In this document: positions 7,952 to 18,400 of the stretch, one piece after another | Layout: every line of letters starts with the position of its first letter | Position numbering within the stretch: the first letter of the stretch is position 1 | Assembly (NCBI GenBank): GCA_027622195.1 | Contig: JAQBZO010000001.1 | Location: forward strand, 1-64,000 | Direction: 5' to 3' | DNA length: 64,000 nucleotides | Source of the DNA: Planctomycetota bacterium | Lineage (GTDB): Bacteria > Planctomycetota > Phycisphaerae > Phycisphaerales > SM1A02 | Program-made: the position numbers and the translations under genes | Notes under the pieces: generated by a model | Told to the model about the DNA's origin: nothing | The model's input: only the letters and a program-made list of their open reading frames with translations | The model's database searches: none

Positions 7952-8866
7952 TCACCTCTGCATCGTGTCGATCCACGCAACACGACGCTCAGTCTCGTGA
8001 AAACCGAACGAGGCGTACAACTTGCGTGCATTCGTGTTGCGCGAATCACAGGCGAGATGCAAACGCTTTGCGCCCGCAGCGCGCGTGATTCGAGCCGCCT
8101 CGACCAAGAGCGATCGTCCGATGCCAGATTTCCGAGCGCTTGGGACCACGCCGAGGTACGAGAGATCCCACTGTCCTGGCGAATCGGACTGGGACTTTTG
8201 GACGATGGCGAGCCCCACGAGTTTTCCTTCCCGCTCTGCAACGATCCAGCCGTTCGAGGGACCCGCCAAGGTGCCGAGGTGACCGCAGAGGGTGTCGATC
8301 GTGCGCCGCCGCGAGGTGAGTTCTGGGCAGTCCACCGAGTCGATGTACGTCTCGTCGAGAAGTGCCACCAGGGCATGGCGATCGTTTGGGGCGGCGTGGA
8401 GGGAGTGGTTCGATCCAATCGGTGTCGTCACATCCCAGGCTGTCGCGCGCAGGGGCGAGACCATGAAAACCATCGTGGCAAATGGAGTCATTCCTCCCGC
8501 TTCGAGCCCGCCTCTATCCTCGTTCGAGTCGGGGGAAGTCATGGCGAGGACGACGCCGGGAGATTTTTTTGCGTGAAAGAGATCGGTCGCCGCGCGGATG
8601 ACCTGACCGACCAATGCCGATGAATCGGATCGACCGCGGTCTGGCTTCGAGGACAGAAGGGTGCCCGCACGACCTGGGCGGTCGAGAATCAGCGCTCCGG
8701 CGACTGCACGGTCATCCTCGATGAGCAGAGCTGTGTAATCCCAAGGATCAACACGCTCTTGGAGGGCTCGAAAAAGCCGCTCCGAATCCTTCCCCGAAGT
8801 GTGTGCCAATAATCGGCACAACGACATTTGTTGAGGGGCATCCTGCGATTCAAGAGGGACATGCAT
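7952..8866 (-). CDS. GNAT-family N-acetyltransferase
   Basis: About 304 residues from the ATG at 8866; alternative starts reach 8938, where the ATG would face the divergent gene. The C-terminal half carries a GNAT domain: beta strands WIVAEREGKLVGLAIV, then the acetyl-CoA pyrophosphate loop VVPSARKSGIGRSLL (near residue 245), then HLACDSRNTNARKLYASFGF. The N-terminal half looks like a degenerate second GNAT-like unit (YTALLIEDDRAVAGALIL), so this may be a tandem-GNAT protein. It probably transfers an acetyl group to an amine; the substrate cannot be told. It reads toward dnaA but is separated by 261 bp. Confidence 0.82.
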   Translation of the reverse strand: MHVPLESQDAPQQMSLCRLLAHTSGKDSERLFRALQERVDPWDYTALLIEDDRAVAGALILDRPGRAGTLLSSKPDRGRSDSSALVGQVIRAATDLFHAKKSPGVVLAMTSPDSNEDRGGLEAGGMTPFATMVFMVSPLRATAWDVTTPIGSNHSLHAAPNDRHALVALLDETYIDSVDCPELTSRRRTIDTLCGHLGTLAGPSNGWIVAEREGKLVGLAIVQKSQSDSPGQWDLSYLGVVPSARKSGIGRSLLVEAARITRAAGAKRLHLACDSRNTNARKLYASFGFHETERRVAWIDTMQR

Positions 8867-8936
8867 CTGAAACACAGGGACATTGTCCCTCGTTGGCACC
8901 CTCTGTGGAAGCCGATTCGGATACGATCTCAGAATC

Positions 8937-9551
8937 ATGTTGATCCTGCTGAGCGCCGTTGTTTCAGGAGTTTTGTTGGTCGCTTCACACCAAGTGCCAG
9001 CGGTTTTGCTCGCGGTCTCATCCACGAGCGCCGTCGTCGACAAGAGTTGGACGATGGACTTCCGACCAGGCGACCTCAAGGTGTTCATTGAACCAACGAC
9101 GGGCGATCCGTATTGGTATTTCACCTACGTCGTCGTGAACAACACTGGGAATGAGCGTATGTGGGCTCCTTCCATCGAGTTGTTTGATGGAGCAGGAAAG
9201 TTGATGCCAACGGGTCGTGATGTCCCCGGCACGATTCACGACGCGATTCAGGCAACATTCACCGATGGCGCCGTGGACGATCAATTCGAGGTCCTTGGGA
9301 AACTTCCCATCGGCGAAGAAAACGGCAAAGAAGGACTGTGCGTCTGGAAGGCCTCCAACCTCGACAGCACCGACCTCACCATCTTTGTGAAGGGGATTTC
9401 AAGCGAACTCAAGCGTTCTGAAGAGGTCGCTGGACAGCCCCCCGTCATGCTGCGCCGTTCCATGCGCTTGGACTTCAAGGTCAGGGCAGACGAGCGGATG
9501 ATGGGCCACCGCAAGGCGGATCAGACCGCATTGACTTGGGTCTTTCGTTAA
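8937..9551 (+). CDS. Exported protein of unknown function
   Basis: About 204 residues from the ATG at 8937, which opens a hydrophobic signal segment (MLILLSAVVSGVLLVASHQV). An earlier start at 8883 would add a hydrophilic leader and run into the divergent acetyltransferase gene. The mature part is beta-rich (LKVFIEPTTGDPYWYFTYVVVN, with RMWAPSIELFDGAG and LCVWKASNLDSTDLTIFVKG), suggesting one immunoglobulin- or jelly-roll-like domain outside the cytoplasm. No known motif was recognised. It lies 68 bp upstream of rpmA in the same direction and may share a promoter. Confidence 0.6.
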   Translation: MLILLSAVVSGVLLVASHQVPAVLLAVSSTSAVVDKSWTMDFRPGDLKVFIEPTTGDPYWYFTYVVVNNTGNERMWAPSIELFDGAGKLMPTGRDVPGTIHDAIQATFTDGAVDDQFEVLGKLPIGEENGKEGLCVWKASNLDSTDLTIFVKGISSELKRSEEVAGQPPVMLRRSMRLDFKVRADERMMGHRKADQTALTWVFR

Positions 9552-9619
9552 CGGGTCACTTTCCCCACATTCTGCTATGCTGCGCGGCTCGACTTTCACA
9601 CCCCCAAGGAGACTCCGTC

Positions 9620-9895
9620 ATGGCACATAAGAAGGGTCAAGGATCCACAGAAAACGGACGCGACTCGAATCCGCAGTATCGCGGCATCAAGTTGTACGGT
9701 GGTGAGCTTGCCAAGTCTGGTTCGATCATCGTGCGCCAATGCGGCACGCCTTGGAAGGCCGGATTCATGACATTCCGCGGTAGCGATGATTCGATCATGG
9801 CGCGCGTTCCCGGAACAGTTCGTTTCCGTGGTCGTTTTGTGGATGTGATCCCTGCTGACCCAACCGCTGCGCGTCTCGCGCGCGATGTGGGCTAA
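9620..9895 (+). CDS. rpmA: 50S ribosomal protein L27
   Basis: 91 residues. It begins MAHKKGQGSTENGRDSNPQY, the conserved L27 N-terminus that reaches toward the peptidyl-transferase centre; GSIIVRQCGTPWKAG and VPGTVRFRGR follow. A strong AAGGAG at 9606-9611 fixes the start. The C-terminal half is more divergent than in model bacteria. L21 (rplU), the usual upstream partner, is absent here. obg follows after 48 bp, the common L27-Obg pairing, so both are probably one transcript. Confidence 0.95.
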   Translation: MAHKKGQGSTENGRDSNPQYRGIKLYGGELAKSGSIIVRQCGTPWKAGFMTFRGSDDSIMARVPGTVRFRGRFVDVIPADPTAARLARDVG

Positions 9896-9943
9896 GGCGC
9901 GGACGCGGCCGACGCACTCGTTGAAGCCGCGGACAGAACCACC

Positions 9944-11008
9944 ATGTTTGTCGATTCTGCCATTATCCAAGTTCGATCAGGTCGCGGTGGGAATGGTTCT
10001 GCACACTTTTATCGTGGCAAGGGTATTCCCAAGGGAGGACCCGACGGCGGTGATGGTGGACACGGCGGTGATGTCGTCCTGGTTGGAGATCCTCACCTCG
10101 ACACGCTCGTCGAGTTGTCCTACAAGCCTCATTGGTGGGCGAAAGATGGAGAGGGCGGCAGCGGCGCATGTTGCCATGGCAAGGCGGGAGAATCGTGCGA
10201 AGTGCGCGTGCCCCTTGGATCACAAGTCTTCGAGGCGGAGTCAGATGACTTGCTTGTCGACATCGTTGAACCAGGACAGCGATTCGTTATTGCACAAGGT
10301 GGACGCGGTGGTCGTGGGAACGACCGATTCAAAAGCGCGACGCATCAAACTCCAACCGAGCGCGAAATGGGTGGCGAGGTCGTCGAGCGCAACATCCGCA
10401 TCGATCTCAAGTTGATTGCTGACCTCGGACTCGTGGGGCTTCCCAATGCGGGCAAGAGCACGATGCTTCGCGCCACCACGCGCGCGCAGCCGAAAGTCGC
10501 CGATTATCCATTCACGACCCTTTCTCCTCAGCTGGGCATTGCCGAACTTCCTGGAGATCGACGCGTTGTCCTCGCCGACTTGCCAGGACTGATCGAAGGG
10601 GCAGCGCATGGCACTGGACTCGGCCACGACTTCTTGCGACACATCGAGCGCACAAGAGCGATCTTGCATGTGGTGGATGTAGCTCCTCTCGACAATTCTG
10701 ACCCACTCGCGAATCACGCGATGATTCGATCCGAGCTCGCGACATTCAGCCACGAACTCGCTCGGAAACCTGAGATTGTCATCCTCAACAAAATTGATTT
10801 GTTGCTCGAAGAAGATCGCGCAGAGCGAGTCGCCGAGTGGAAGGCAGCACTGATCAAGCGCGGAGTGCGTGTGGTTCTTCCTGCATCGGGAGCGACTGGC
10901 ATGGGCATCGATAAGGTCCTTCAAGCAGCGTGGGAACTCGCCGCTGAGACGAAGGAGTATCGATCGAGCGACTCAGTTCCCGACCGTGTTTGGGGACGCA
11001 GTAGATAG
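9944..11008 (+). CDS. obg: GTPase Obg (CgtA)
   Basis: 354 residues. The glycine-rich Obg fold comes first (SGRGGNGSAHFYRGKGIPKG, GGDGGHGGDVVL, residues 1-158), then a GTPase domain with P-loop GLPNAGKST, G3 DLPGLIEGA and G4 NKID. Obg is an essential ribosome-associated GTPase in 50S assembly and stress control. The family's C-terminal extension (OCT/TGS) is absent or very short, which is normal for the compact form. It follows rpmA by 48 bp. Confidence 0.95.
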   Translation: MFVDSAIIQVRSGRGGNGSAHFYRGKGIPKGGPDGGDGGHGGDVVLVGDPHLDTLVELSYKPHWWAKDGEGGSGACCHGKAGESCEVRVPLGSQVFEAESDDLLVDIVEPGQRFVIAQGGRGGRGNDRFKSATHQTPTEREMGGEVVERNIRIDLKLIADLGLVGLPNAGKSTMLRATTRAQPKVADYPFTTLSPQLGIAELPGDRRVVLADLPGLIEGAAHGTGLGHDFLRHIERTRAILHVVDVAPLDNSDPLANHAMIRSELATFSHELARKPEIVILNKIDLLLEEDRAERVAEWKAALIKRGVRVVLPASGATGMGIDKVLQAAWELAAETKEYRSSDSVPDRVWGRSR

Positions 11009-11018
11009 ACTCGGTGGA

Positions 11019-12539
11019 ATGGCGCCGCAGACCAAACCTTCTGCTCGAGCAAAAAAAGTAGAACGATGGTGGGTGTCCACCCTCTTGGTGCGAATGGCCT
11101 TCGCCTGCGGCATCGCATTCCTTGCATGGATTGGATTCTGTGTTTCCTTCGCGAGGCAAAAGCCAATCATTCGAATCGACCCGTTCGAGCGCATCGCTGC
11201 GCTTCTGCCCGCGGCGCCAATCGAAGAACAGGCATCGACCGAGTTTGCTGTCCACGCCGCATTCGTGGAAGCATTGTTCGATCCAAAGAATGCCGTGATC
11301 CGTTCGCAGATTCCCCTTTACCCGGAGACGAATCAACGCGACGAGATTGAGGCGATACTGACTGAACACGCCTCCGACCTCGATGCGCTCTCGATCGCAG
11401 CAGGTCGGAAGGTCTTCGGACATCGGATTCAATCGAAGGTCGATGTTGCCGATCCGACAGAGGGTGCGATTGCGTTCTTTCCAATGTGGATGGTGGTCTA
11501 TCCGACCCTCACAACCTGTTCATTGAGCGCCGATCTTCTTCTCGCTGATGCGAATTGGGCTTTTGGAAAGGGTGAGGGTGCGCGCGCGATCGATCGAATC
11601 CGTGCAGTCTTTCAACTCGCTGCAGTGTTTGTTGAGGCGCCCTTGATCATTGGTGCTGCGGGGATGACTCGATTGCAGATCAAAGCTGAGCAGACTGTTA
11701 TTCAGTGGATCGAGACGACTCCTGAACTCTTTTCGGACGAACAACTCATCTCCATCGATGAGATGATCCGGTCTGCGCCGTCTGTCGATCTCGAACGAGT
11801 CATCGCGGGGGAGACGGTGTGCATCGAGGATGCAATTGCGCGAGTGTTCACCGACGACGGGAATGGCGATGGATGGTTCGCTCCGAGTCCCGAAGCGTGG
11901 GAAGCGATCCGGTTGTTTAGCCCCAACGCACGAGGAGAAATATCCTCGCCCAATGGAACAGTCGCATGGATCTGGGCTCCAGCGCGCGCGCTTCGAAATC
12001 CAACGCGCGCCGAGACGATGGGGAAACTGCATCGCCTCGCTGAGGAATCGAGGAAGAACCTTCAACAAGGATTGGCGACAGAGAGTTGGTTCTACGCCGA
12101 TCAACTGAAGATGTGGAGTCAGCCCAACTTCGCGCCTGTGGGAATCGACGCGATGCTGCCGATGTTCCATTCGGTTGTCCGATCCGCGCGAAAAGAGAGT
12201 GCCGAGCGCATCGTGGCTCGGACTGCGGTCACGGCAGAACGATTCCGTCGAAAGCACCACGCGTGGCCGCAGTCGGCCGCGGATCTGGAGCCATGGCTCG
12301 GGAAAGTCGCAGCACATCCGAATGATCCAACTCCGCTCAGTTTTCTTCTGCAAGATGGAGAGTGTGTGATTGGCATGCACACCGGCAAGGGTGTGTTTGG
12401 CGACTCCACGAACAAGATTGCTTCGAAGTCGTCTTGGTGGAAAAAAACCCGAGGGTGGGCTCAGGGCGTTCCAGGAGAAGATTGGATCTGGTTTCGATCG
12501 GGCGATCGAGGCGAGCGGTGGAAAGTCCTGACCCCTTAG
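11019..12539 (+). CDS. Single-pass membrane-anchored protein of unknown function
   Basis: About 506 residues from the ATG at 11019, 10 bp after the obg stop; a reading from 10869 would overlap obg by 140 bp. Residues about 17-42 form one strong transmembrane helix (TLLVRMAFACGIAFLAWIGF), preceded by a basic cytoplasmic stub. The remaining 460 residues should be outside the cytoplasm; they are mixed helical with many Trp and acidic residues and no motif I recognise. It probably belongs to the rpmA-obg transcript. Its 3' end overlaps the stop of the convergent rluD gene by 4 bp. Confidence 0.65.
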   Translation: MAPQTKPSARAKKVERWWVSTLLVRMAFACGIAFLAWIGFCVSFARQKPIIRIDPFERIAALLPAAPIEEQASTEFAVHAAFVEALFDPKNAVIRSQIPLYPETNQRDEIEAILTEHASDLDALSIAAGRKVFGHRIQSKVDVADPTEGAIAFFPMWMVVYPTLTTCSLSADLLLADANWAFGKGEGARAIDRIRAVFQLAAVFVEAPLIIGAAGMTRLQIKAEQTVIQWIETTPELFSDEQLISIDEMIRSAPSVDLERVIAGETVCIEDAIARVFTDDGNGDGWFAPSPEAWEAIRLFSPNARGEISSPNGTVAWIWAPARALRNPTRAETMGKLHRLAEESRKNLQQGLATESWFYADQLKMWSQPNFAPVGIDAMLPMFHSVVRSARKESAERIVARTAVTAERFRRKHHAWPQSAADLEPWLGKVAAHPNDPTPLSFLLQDGECVIGMHTGKGVFGDSTNKIASKSSWWKKTRGWAQGVPGEDWIWFRSGDRGERWKVLTP

Positions 12540-13711
12540 ACCTCGAGCACTGTGCCGCCGAGATCAAGCCGTCGCACCAACGCATGCGCGCGAAGGAGGT
12601 CGACCATGCGTTGCATATCGGCGGGTAATGGCGCTCGAAAAACCATTGGAGCATTGGTCATCGGGTGTGTGATGCCGAGCATTCCTGCGTGCAATGCTTG
12701 TCGTGTAATCATCGGTTCGGTCGCCGACATCCCCTCGGGAAGCGGCACCCCGAGATGACTCGCGGTGATGTGTTTTCCTCCATACATGTCATCTCCCACG
12801 ATGGGATATCCAAGATGCGAGAGGTGAACGCGAATCTGGTGGGTGCGTCCTGTGCGCAGTTCGAGTGCAACGAGTGCAAAACCCTTGTATTCCTCGAGCG
12901 TTCTATACACCGTTTGGCTGGGCTTTCCCGTTTCATCATGTCGCACGGCATACTTCTCGCGAATGGTCATGTGCTTTCCAAGCGGCAAGTCGATGAGATC
13001 AGCCTCTGGCTCGGGAACGCCGTGGACGAGCGCGATGTAACGCTTCTGTGTGGTGCGCCTTTCAAATTGTTTCGCGATGCGCCAATGGGCGGTGTCCGTC
13101 TTCGCCGCGACCATCACGCCACTCGTCATCTTGTCGAGGCGATGGACAACGCCGGGGCGGGCGATCTCCTTACCAACGGATGAGAGTTGCCCAGTCGAAG
13201 CATGTCGAAAGTGCCACGCGAGTGCATTGATCAATGTGCCTGACTTGTGACTGCGCGCAGGATGCACAATGAGTCCAGCTTGCTTGTTGACAACGATCAT
13301 GTCACCATCCTCGAACAGAATGTCGAGGGGAATCTCTTCAGCAGGAATCTCGCTCGATGGCGGCGGGGGAAGCGTCGCGACTACGACATCACCCTTGCGT
13401 AGTTTCGTGCTGCACTTGGGAATCCTTCCATTGACTGTGACCGATTCTTCATCGATGAGTCGTTGCAGTGCAGTGCGACTCAAGAAGGGAACGCGATCGA
13501 CAAGGTAACGATCTAACCGCTTCTGGAGATCACGCATCAACTCGAAAGTGACAGTGACCGGCCGATCATCATCGAACTCTTCGCTGGATTCGTAGAGCGA
13601 GTACAGCGCATCGCGGTCGACTTTTCCACCCGAAGCAATGAGCAGCGGCGCACCCGATGGACCAATCACTCGGTCCTCGTCGCTAGAGTTGGCTGTTTCT
13701 TCCGAGTTCAC
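12536..13711 (-). CDS. rluD: RluA-family pseudouridine synthase (RluD-like)
   Basis: 391 residues. An N-terminal S4 RNA-binding domain (LDRYLVDRVPFLSRTALQRL, VNGRIPKCSTKLRKGD) is followed by the RluA catalytic domain. The HRLDKMTSG motif holds the catalytic Asp (common form HRLDKDTSG, so the residue after Lys is Met here); RTHQIRVHLSHLGYPIVGD follows. These enzymes isomerise uridines in 23S rRNA, RluD at the helix-69 sites. A 45-residue acidic N-terminal extension is unusual. It overlaps the upstream gene by 4 bp, indicating translational coupling. Confidence 0.9.
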   Translation of the reverse strand: MNSEETANSSDEDRVIGPSGAPLLIASGGKVDRDALYSLYESSEEFDDDRPVTVTFELMRDLQKRLDRYLVDRVPFLSRTALQRLIDEESVTVNGRIPKCSTKLRKGDVVVATLPPPPSSEIPAEEIPLDILFEDGDMIVVNKQAGLIVHPARSHKSGTLINALAWHFRHASTGQLSSVGKEIARPGVVHRLDKMTSGVMVAAKTDTAHWRIAKQFERRTTQKRYIALVHGVPEPEADLIDLPLGKHMTIREKYAVRHDETGKPSQTVYRTLEEYKGFALVALELRTGRTHQIRVHLSHLGYPIVGDDMYGGKHITASHLGVPLPEGMSATEPMITRQALHAGMLGITHPMTNAPMVFRAPLPADMQRMVDLLRAHALVRRLDLGGTVLEV

Positions 13712-14505
13712 GCCCCTGGCGCGGGTTCGACCACGGGAGCGGGATCCGGAGTCGGGGCCGGTGCGGGAACCGCCTCAATCCCCACGGGGGCATCAGCAGG
13801 AAATCCACTGCCGATGATGGTGCCCAGAGCGTCGGAAGGCGTTGGAAGGACGACCACCGGAGCATCGGGCACAGGGTACGGATTCTTGAGCGCATCGATG
13901 TTCGCAAGGCGCGCTTCTGCAAGCAACACGATGGAGTCGTAACGATCCTTCGCGAGGTCGCGTGCTGACTCAAGACTTCCGCGAGCACCTTCAAAATCAG
14001 AAACGGATTCTGCAATCGCGGCAAGTCCAAAATACGCGGGGAATGCGAGGGCCGAGGTGTTTGGATCCGACCGCGCAGAAGTGATCACCGAGTTGTACAA
14101 ATCGTTCGCCGACTTCATCCACTCCACGCGCGTGGCATCATCGAGTTGCACGTCCGACGCAGTGGGATCTCGATCGAAGCGAAGACCACTCTGAATGCTC
14201 TGGAGGTACAAATCTGCAGCGTTGAGATTGGCCAAGAGGGCGAGTCCTGATTCATCGCCGTTCGCCTTCGCGAGCTCGACCAGATCTTGCGGCACGGTCG
14301 CCACGGCAAACTGCTCCCACACTTCGGCGCGAGCGGTATCGGCGCGGGTTTGGAACCAGTTCCATCCGAGGTAAGCGCAAATCAGCAAGAGCGCGGCGAG
14401 GAGGTAATTCGGTCCGCTGGTCTTGAGCCAGAAGAGGAAGTCGTCGTTGACTCGGCTCTCTGAGAGGTCCGAGGTTTGCACTTGGCTGAGGCGCTTGCGA
14501 TCCAT
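13708..14505 (-). CDS. Membrane-anchored tetratricopeptide-like protein
   Basis: About 265 residues from the ATG at 14505 (MDRKRLSQVQ). A basic cytoplasmic N-terminus leads into one transmembrane helix (YLLAALLLICAYLGWNWF, residues about 33-50). A helical domain follows with TPR-like pairs (EFAVATVPQDLVELA region, AYFGLAAIAESVSDFEGARGSL) and then a Pro/Ala-rich tail (PAPAPTPDPAPVVEP). This resembles the YfgM/TPR_21 group, periplasmic helpers of outer-membrane protein assembly, though similarity is only architectural. Its last codons overlap the rluD start (ATGA), so the two genes are coupled. Confidence 0.7.
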   Translation of the reverse strand: MDRKRLSQVQTSDLSESRVNDDFLFWLKTSGPNYLLAALLLICAYLGWNWFQTRADTARAEVWEQFAVATVPQDLVELAKANGDESGLALLANLNAADLYLQSIQSGLRFDRDPTASDVQLDDATRVEWMKSANDLYNSVITSARSDPNTSALAFPAYFGLAAIAESVSDFEGARGSLESARDLAKDRYDSIVLLAEARLANIDALKNPYPVPDAPVVVLPTPSDALGTIIGSGFPADAPVGIEAVPAPAPTPDPAPVVEPAPGA

Positions 14506-14551
14506 AAGGGGCAAGATCCTACCATGGACGGCTTCTCGCTTGACTGCACCT

Positions 14552-15403
14552 ATGCGCTGGAAAATGATCGTCACTGATTTAGATGGAACCCTCTTTGATC
14601 GGAGCGGCGTTGTGTCGTTGAGGACCGCCATGGCACTTGATGCACTCCGTGAGAAGGGGGTCGTCGTCGTCTTCGCAACGGGACGTGCGTTTCGTGAATG
14701 CATTACTCCGCTTGGGCGTCATCTCGAGGGGCGGCATCTCATCGGCGCGGGAGGAGCGACGATTCATGATGCCACGGGGCGACTTCTGGATGTGCGTGCC
14801 GTGTGTCCCGTTGCAACGAAAGCGTGTGCCGAGTCGATCAATGCAGCGGGACAGGTTGCGCACCTCCTCCACGATGAGTCGCATGATGATCATCACTACT
14901 CGATGATTGGGACGGGAACACTGGATGCCGCCACGCAGTGGTGGATCGATTCCTTTCAGCTGCTTCATCGTCGTCACGATGTGTATCCACCCGAGTGTTC
15001 TCCGGTGATTCGCGTGAGCGCGGTCGCTCCTGAGCATGAGATCGCACCGATTGCTCAGGCGATCGCTCGATCTGTTCCTGATGCGGTCACACTTCGCCAT
15101 TGGCCTGCGCTCACAGCATCAGGGATTCATTCCGATGCACCACACATGCTTGAGATTCACGCTGCTGGAGTCCACAAGTGGTCTGCCGCACAAACTCTGT
15201 GCGCAAGAATGGGAATCGATGCAGATGATGTGGTCGCGTTTGGAGATGGACCCAATGATGTGGAAATGCTCGCTGGAGCCGGTCTCGGCATCGTGATGGA
15301 CAACGGATGGGAAGTCGCCAAGAGTGCAGCCGACGAATGTGCGCCACATCATGGCGACGATGGATTCGCGCTCATGGTTGAGCGCCTCTTGGCAGGCAAG
15401 TAG
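14552..15403 (+). CDS. HAD-superfamily phosphatase (Cof-type)
   Basis: 283 residues from the ATG at 14552; a second ATG at 14564 is equally possible. Motif I IVTDLDGTLFD supplies the nucleophile and acid/base aspartates, FATGRAF is motif II, and VVAFGDGPNDVEMLAGAGLGIVMDN is the motif III/IV signature of class IIB Cof-type HADs. The cap domain lies between residues 80 and 200. Substrates of this group are sugar phosphates or flavin phosphates; specificity cannot be read. It is divergent from the TPR-like gene and 9 bp upstream of the giant oxidoreductase-like gene, probably co-transcribed. Confidence 0.88.
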   Translation: MRWKMIVTDLDGTLFDRSGVVSLRTAMALDALREKGVVVVFATGRAFRECITPLGRHLEGRHLIGAGGATIHDATGRLLDVRAVCPVATKACAESINAAGQVAHLLHDESHDDHHYSMIGTGTLDAATQWWIDSFQLLHRRHDVYPPECSPVIRVSAVAPEHEIAPIAQAIARSVPDAVTLRHWPALTASGIHSDAPHMLEIHAAGVHKWSAAQTLCARMGIDADDVVAFGDGPNDVEMLAGAGLGIVMDNGWEVAKSAADECAPHHGDDGFALMVERLLAGK

Positions 15404-15412
15404 CCTTTCCTC

Positions 15413-18400
15413 GTGGACACTCGACCCGTTGCCGCCCCTCGCCGTTGGCAGCCCATCGCTGCTCGAGCGGATGGATTCGCCTTCGCAACCTTTGCAGAGG
15501 TGCTCATCAAGTCGCTGCTCGAAGCAGAGACTGAGTTCTCTGCGATGTTTCTTCCCCGAGGCGACTTCGCGCGATCTCTTTTTCAAGCGGTGGTCCATGA
15601 AGAAGCGGTGGCGGCTCTCACACTCAATCGCATGCGATTGGAAGACGGTGTGGATGGACCCCGCGCGGTCACATTGCTCACCGAAGAGTGTCTCGCCTGT
15701 CGTCACGGTGCGGTCTACCTCTCGAATGACTCCCTGAATCTCAGCTTCGCGGCGTTGAAACGGCTCGTCCTTGCCTTCTCGAGAAATGAGTCGATGGGAC
15801 GTGCCGTGCTCTTGCTTGAAGACGATCCCACTGGATCTCCGAACACGTGCCCAAGGCGCGTGAGTCGTCGCCTTCGACTTCCGATGGTCGAACCGTGCGA
15901 CCTTGCTTCGCTTCCGCGAACGATCTCAAGTGCCGCAAGTTTGTCGCATCTCACGCGATTGCCTTGCGTCGTGGTGCTCCACCGCACGCTGAGGCAGTCC
16001 TGCGCGACGATCGAAATGCATGCGAATCGGTTGGTGTCGACAGAAGATCAGGTGAGTTGGTTGATGGATCGTCGTCGCCCACGAGCCGCCGAGACAGGAG
16101 ACGCGCTCGCCTTCATTCGACGACTGGAAATCAATCGCCATGTCTCCCTCCCAAGTCCAGGAGAGCGCGAACCGTTGGCCTTCATCTGTGTCGGAGTCTC
16201 GACCGTCGCGGTCCTCAACATGCTCTCGAATCTCGGACTCGGCGGGCGCGTTCCCGTCCTTCGCCTCGAAGCCATCAGCCCTGTAGATGAAGCGGTGGTC
16301 CAACGATTGCTGGAACGGTGCGACCATGTCATCGTGGTCGAGCCACGCCCAGGGTCGGTGGCACCGCGCATTGTCGGGATCGCCCAAGCAGCGCGCCGTC
16401 AATCACGACACGCAGGACAAGTGTGGTGGGATGAATTGCCTCCCACCGGCGACAACATTCGCCGTGGACTCTCGGGACTCGAGACGATCAGTGGATCGAT
16501 GCTCGCGCGACAACTCGAGCCTCTCCTTCGCGCATGGCGTCCGACGCCTGAGCTCGATACTCGATTGCAACCTCTCTCATCCGTGCAACAGATTGCGCTT
16601 CCTCCCCGTGGCGAAGCCTTGACCGCTGCGCATGCTTGCCGAGAGGTCAGCGCGTTGCTTCGCTCCACAACAGTTGTGTCGGATGATGGAACGCGCGCGC
16701 TCACGCTTGGATTCGCAGTCGACGGAGAGGTCACTGAAGGGATCGCAGAGCCAATGATCGCGGAGGTGTGGGACGGTGAGCGATTCCTCGCTGAGGGACT
16801 TTCCGCTTGTCGACACATCGCGACGACATCGCAATCCAGAATGCTCGTGGTGGTCGACCTCCCTTCAGAACTCGGTCGTCCAATCGTTGACTTGGTCAAG
16901 ACGGTGGCATCGCTCGCTCCTTCACTCCTTGTTGAATTGGAAGATCTCAATGATCGAGCGGCCCTTCGCGCTCGAGCGACGAGTGCACTGCTTCGAGAGG
17001 AATCCACCATTCTGGTGATTCGAGATGGACCTCCTTCAAGGCGCGATCCTGTCGCGATGCGCGCCGCCGCCGCGGAAATAGATCGACTTGGACACGCTCC
17101 ACTCGAGCGACTCATTTGGCCAGCGTGGACAGCGTGCGAGTTGCGACCATCCGAGTTTGATCGACTCGTTGCAGAAGGGCTGGAGCGAGGAGAGCAGGGG
17201 CTCGCGCGCGAGACGACCACGATGCGATCGCCTGATGGTCCTCTTGCTTGGTTTGTGAAAGTCGAACCGATGCTCGAACAGATTGAGGTGCGACGACTCC
17301 GCGCTCCAACCGCGTATGCATGGTCTTCGGGATCGAGACTTGCTCCTCCTCGACCCATTCACGGCGCACAAGGGTCGTGGCGCGCGCACCTCGCGGGTAT
17401 TCGAGGCGATGCCCCTGGAATTGCGGGGCGTTTGCTAGCCGAAGCTGGTCGCGCCATGGGATACAGCGTCGAAACGATGCACGATGAGACGCCAACAGGT
17501 CCTGGTCGATCCGCGTGGACTCAATTGCTCTGGACGCGCGCAGGATCAACCCTTGATGCGCCTGTCTCCGCGATGATTCCATTCGGTGAAGCCGACTTGA
17601 TTGTCGGTCTCGAACCCGATGAGGGACTTCGCGCCCTCGGCGCTGATCCAACACTTCGAGTTCCCAATCCTGATCACACCTGCATCGTGGCGAACACGGG
17701 CTGGTTGTCGGACGCACGAGATCGCTCGGATGAGATTCCCAAGGCGCTTCGCCAAGCACTATCAGGCTGGCCCGATGCGGGTCGCATTCGTCTCGCGAAT
17801 TTTGCGCAACGAGCGCGCCGCGCAATGTTGTCCGACAGAATGCTTGATGTCGTGCTGCTCGGCGTTGCCTTTCAGAATGGCTGGATTCCAGTCACTCAAG
17901 CCGCGCTCGAGGCGGCCGCACGGCGACTTGAGCAGCGTCAAGTCGCACGGTGCCTTGAGGCGTTGCATCTTGGACGCCAACTTGCTTCCGAGCGAGAAGA
18001 TGATGCCTTGTCCACGACGATGTCGACGCCAGCCGAGCGCGTCGCTCGCCGAGCGATTCATGATGTACGGCGGCGTGGTCGTGTGCGTCGCCGTGATGCG
18101 CGACTCTTCGAGGTACTGCTCTCGCAAGCACTCGAGATGACGAGCGGACTCGAAGCCACTGCTGCGGGCGCCATCGCGCGAGGCGAGTTGATCGAGAGTT
18201 TGTATCGCGCGGTGCTCTTCGGTGGTGTTTCCTATGCCGAGAGGCTGATCGATCTCGTGGCTGGACTCAAGATGACCGATGATGGAAGTCGCCACTGGCC
18301 GGTGACGACTGCAGCGATCTTGCCGCTGTGCGAGATTTTTCTTCCGCACGATGTGTTTGCGGTGGCGGCGATGGCGAACTCGCCACTTCATCGTCGGCGC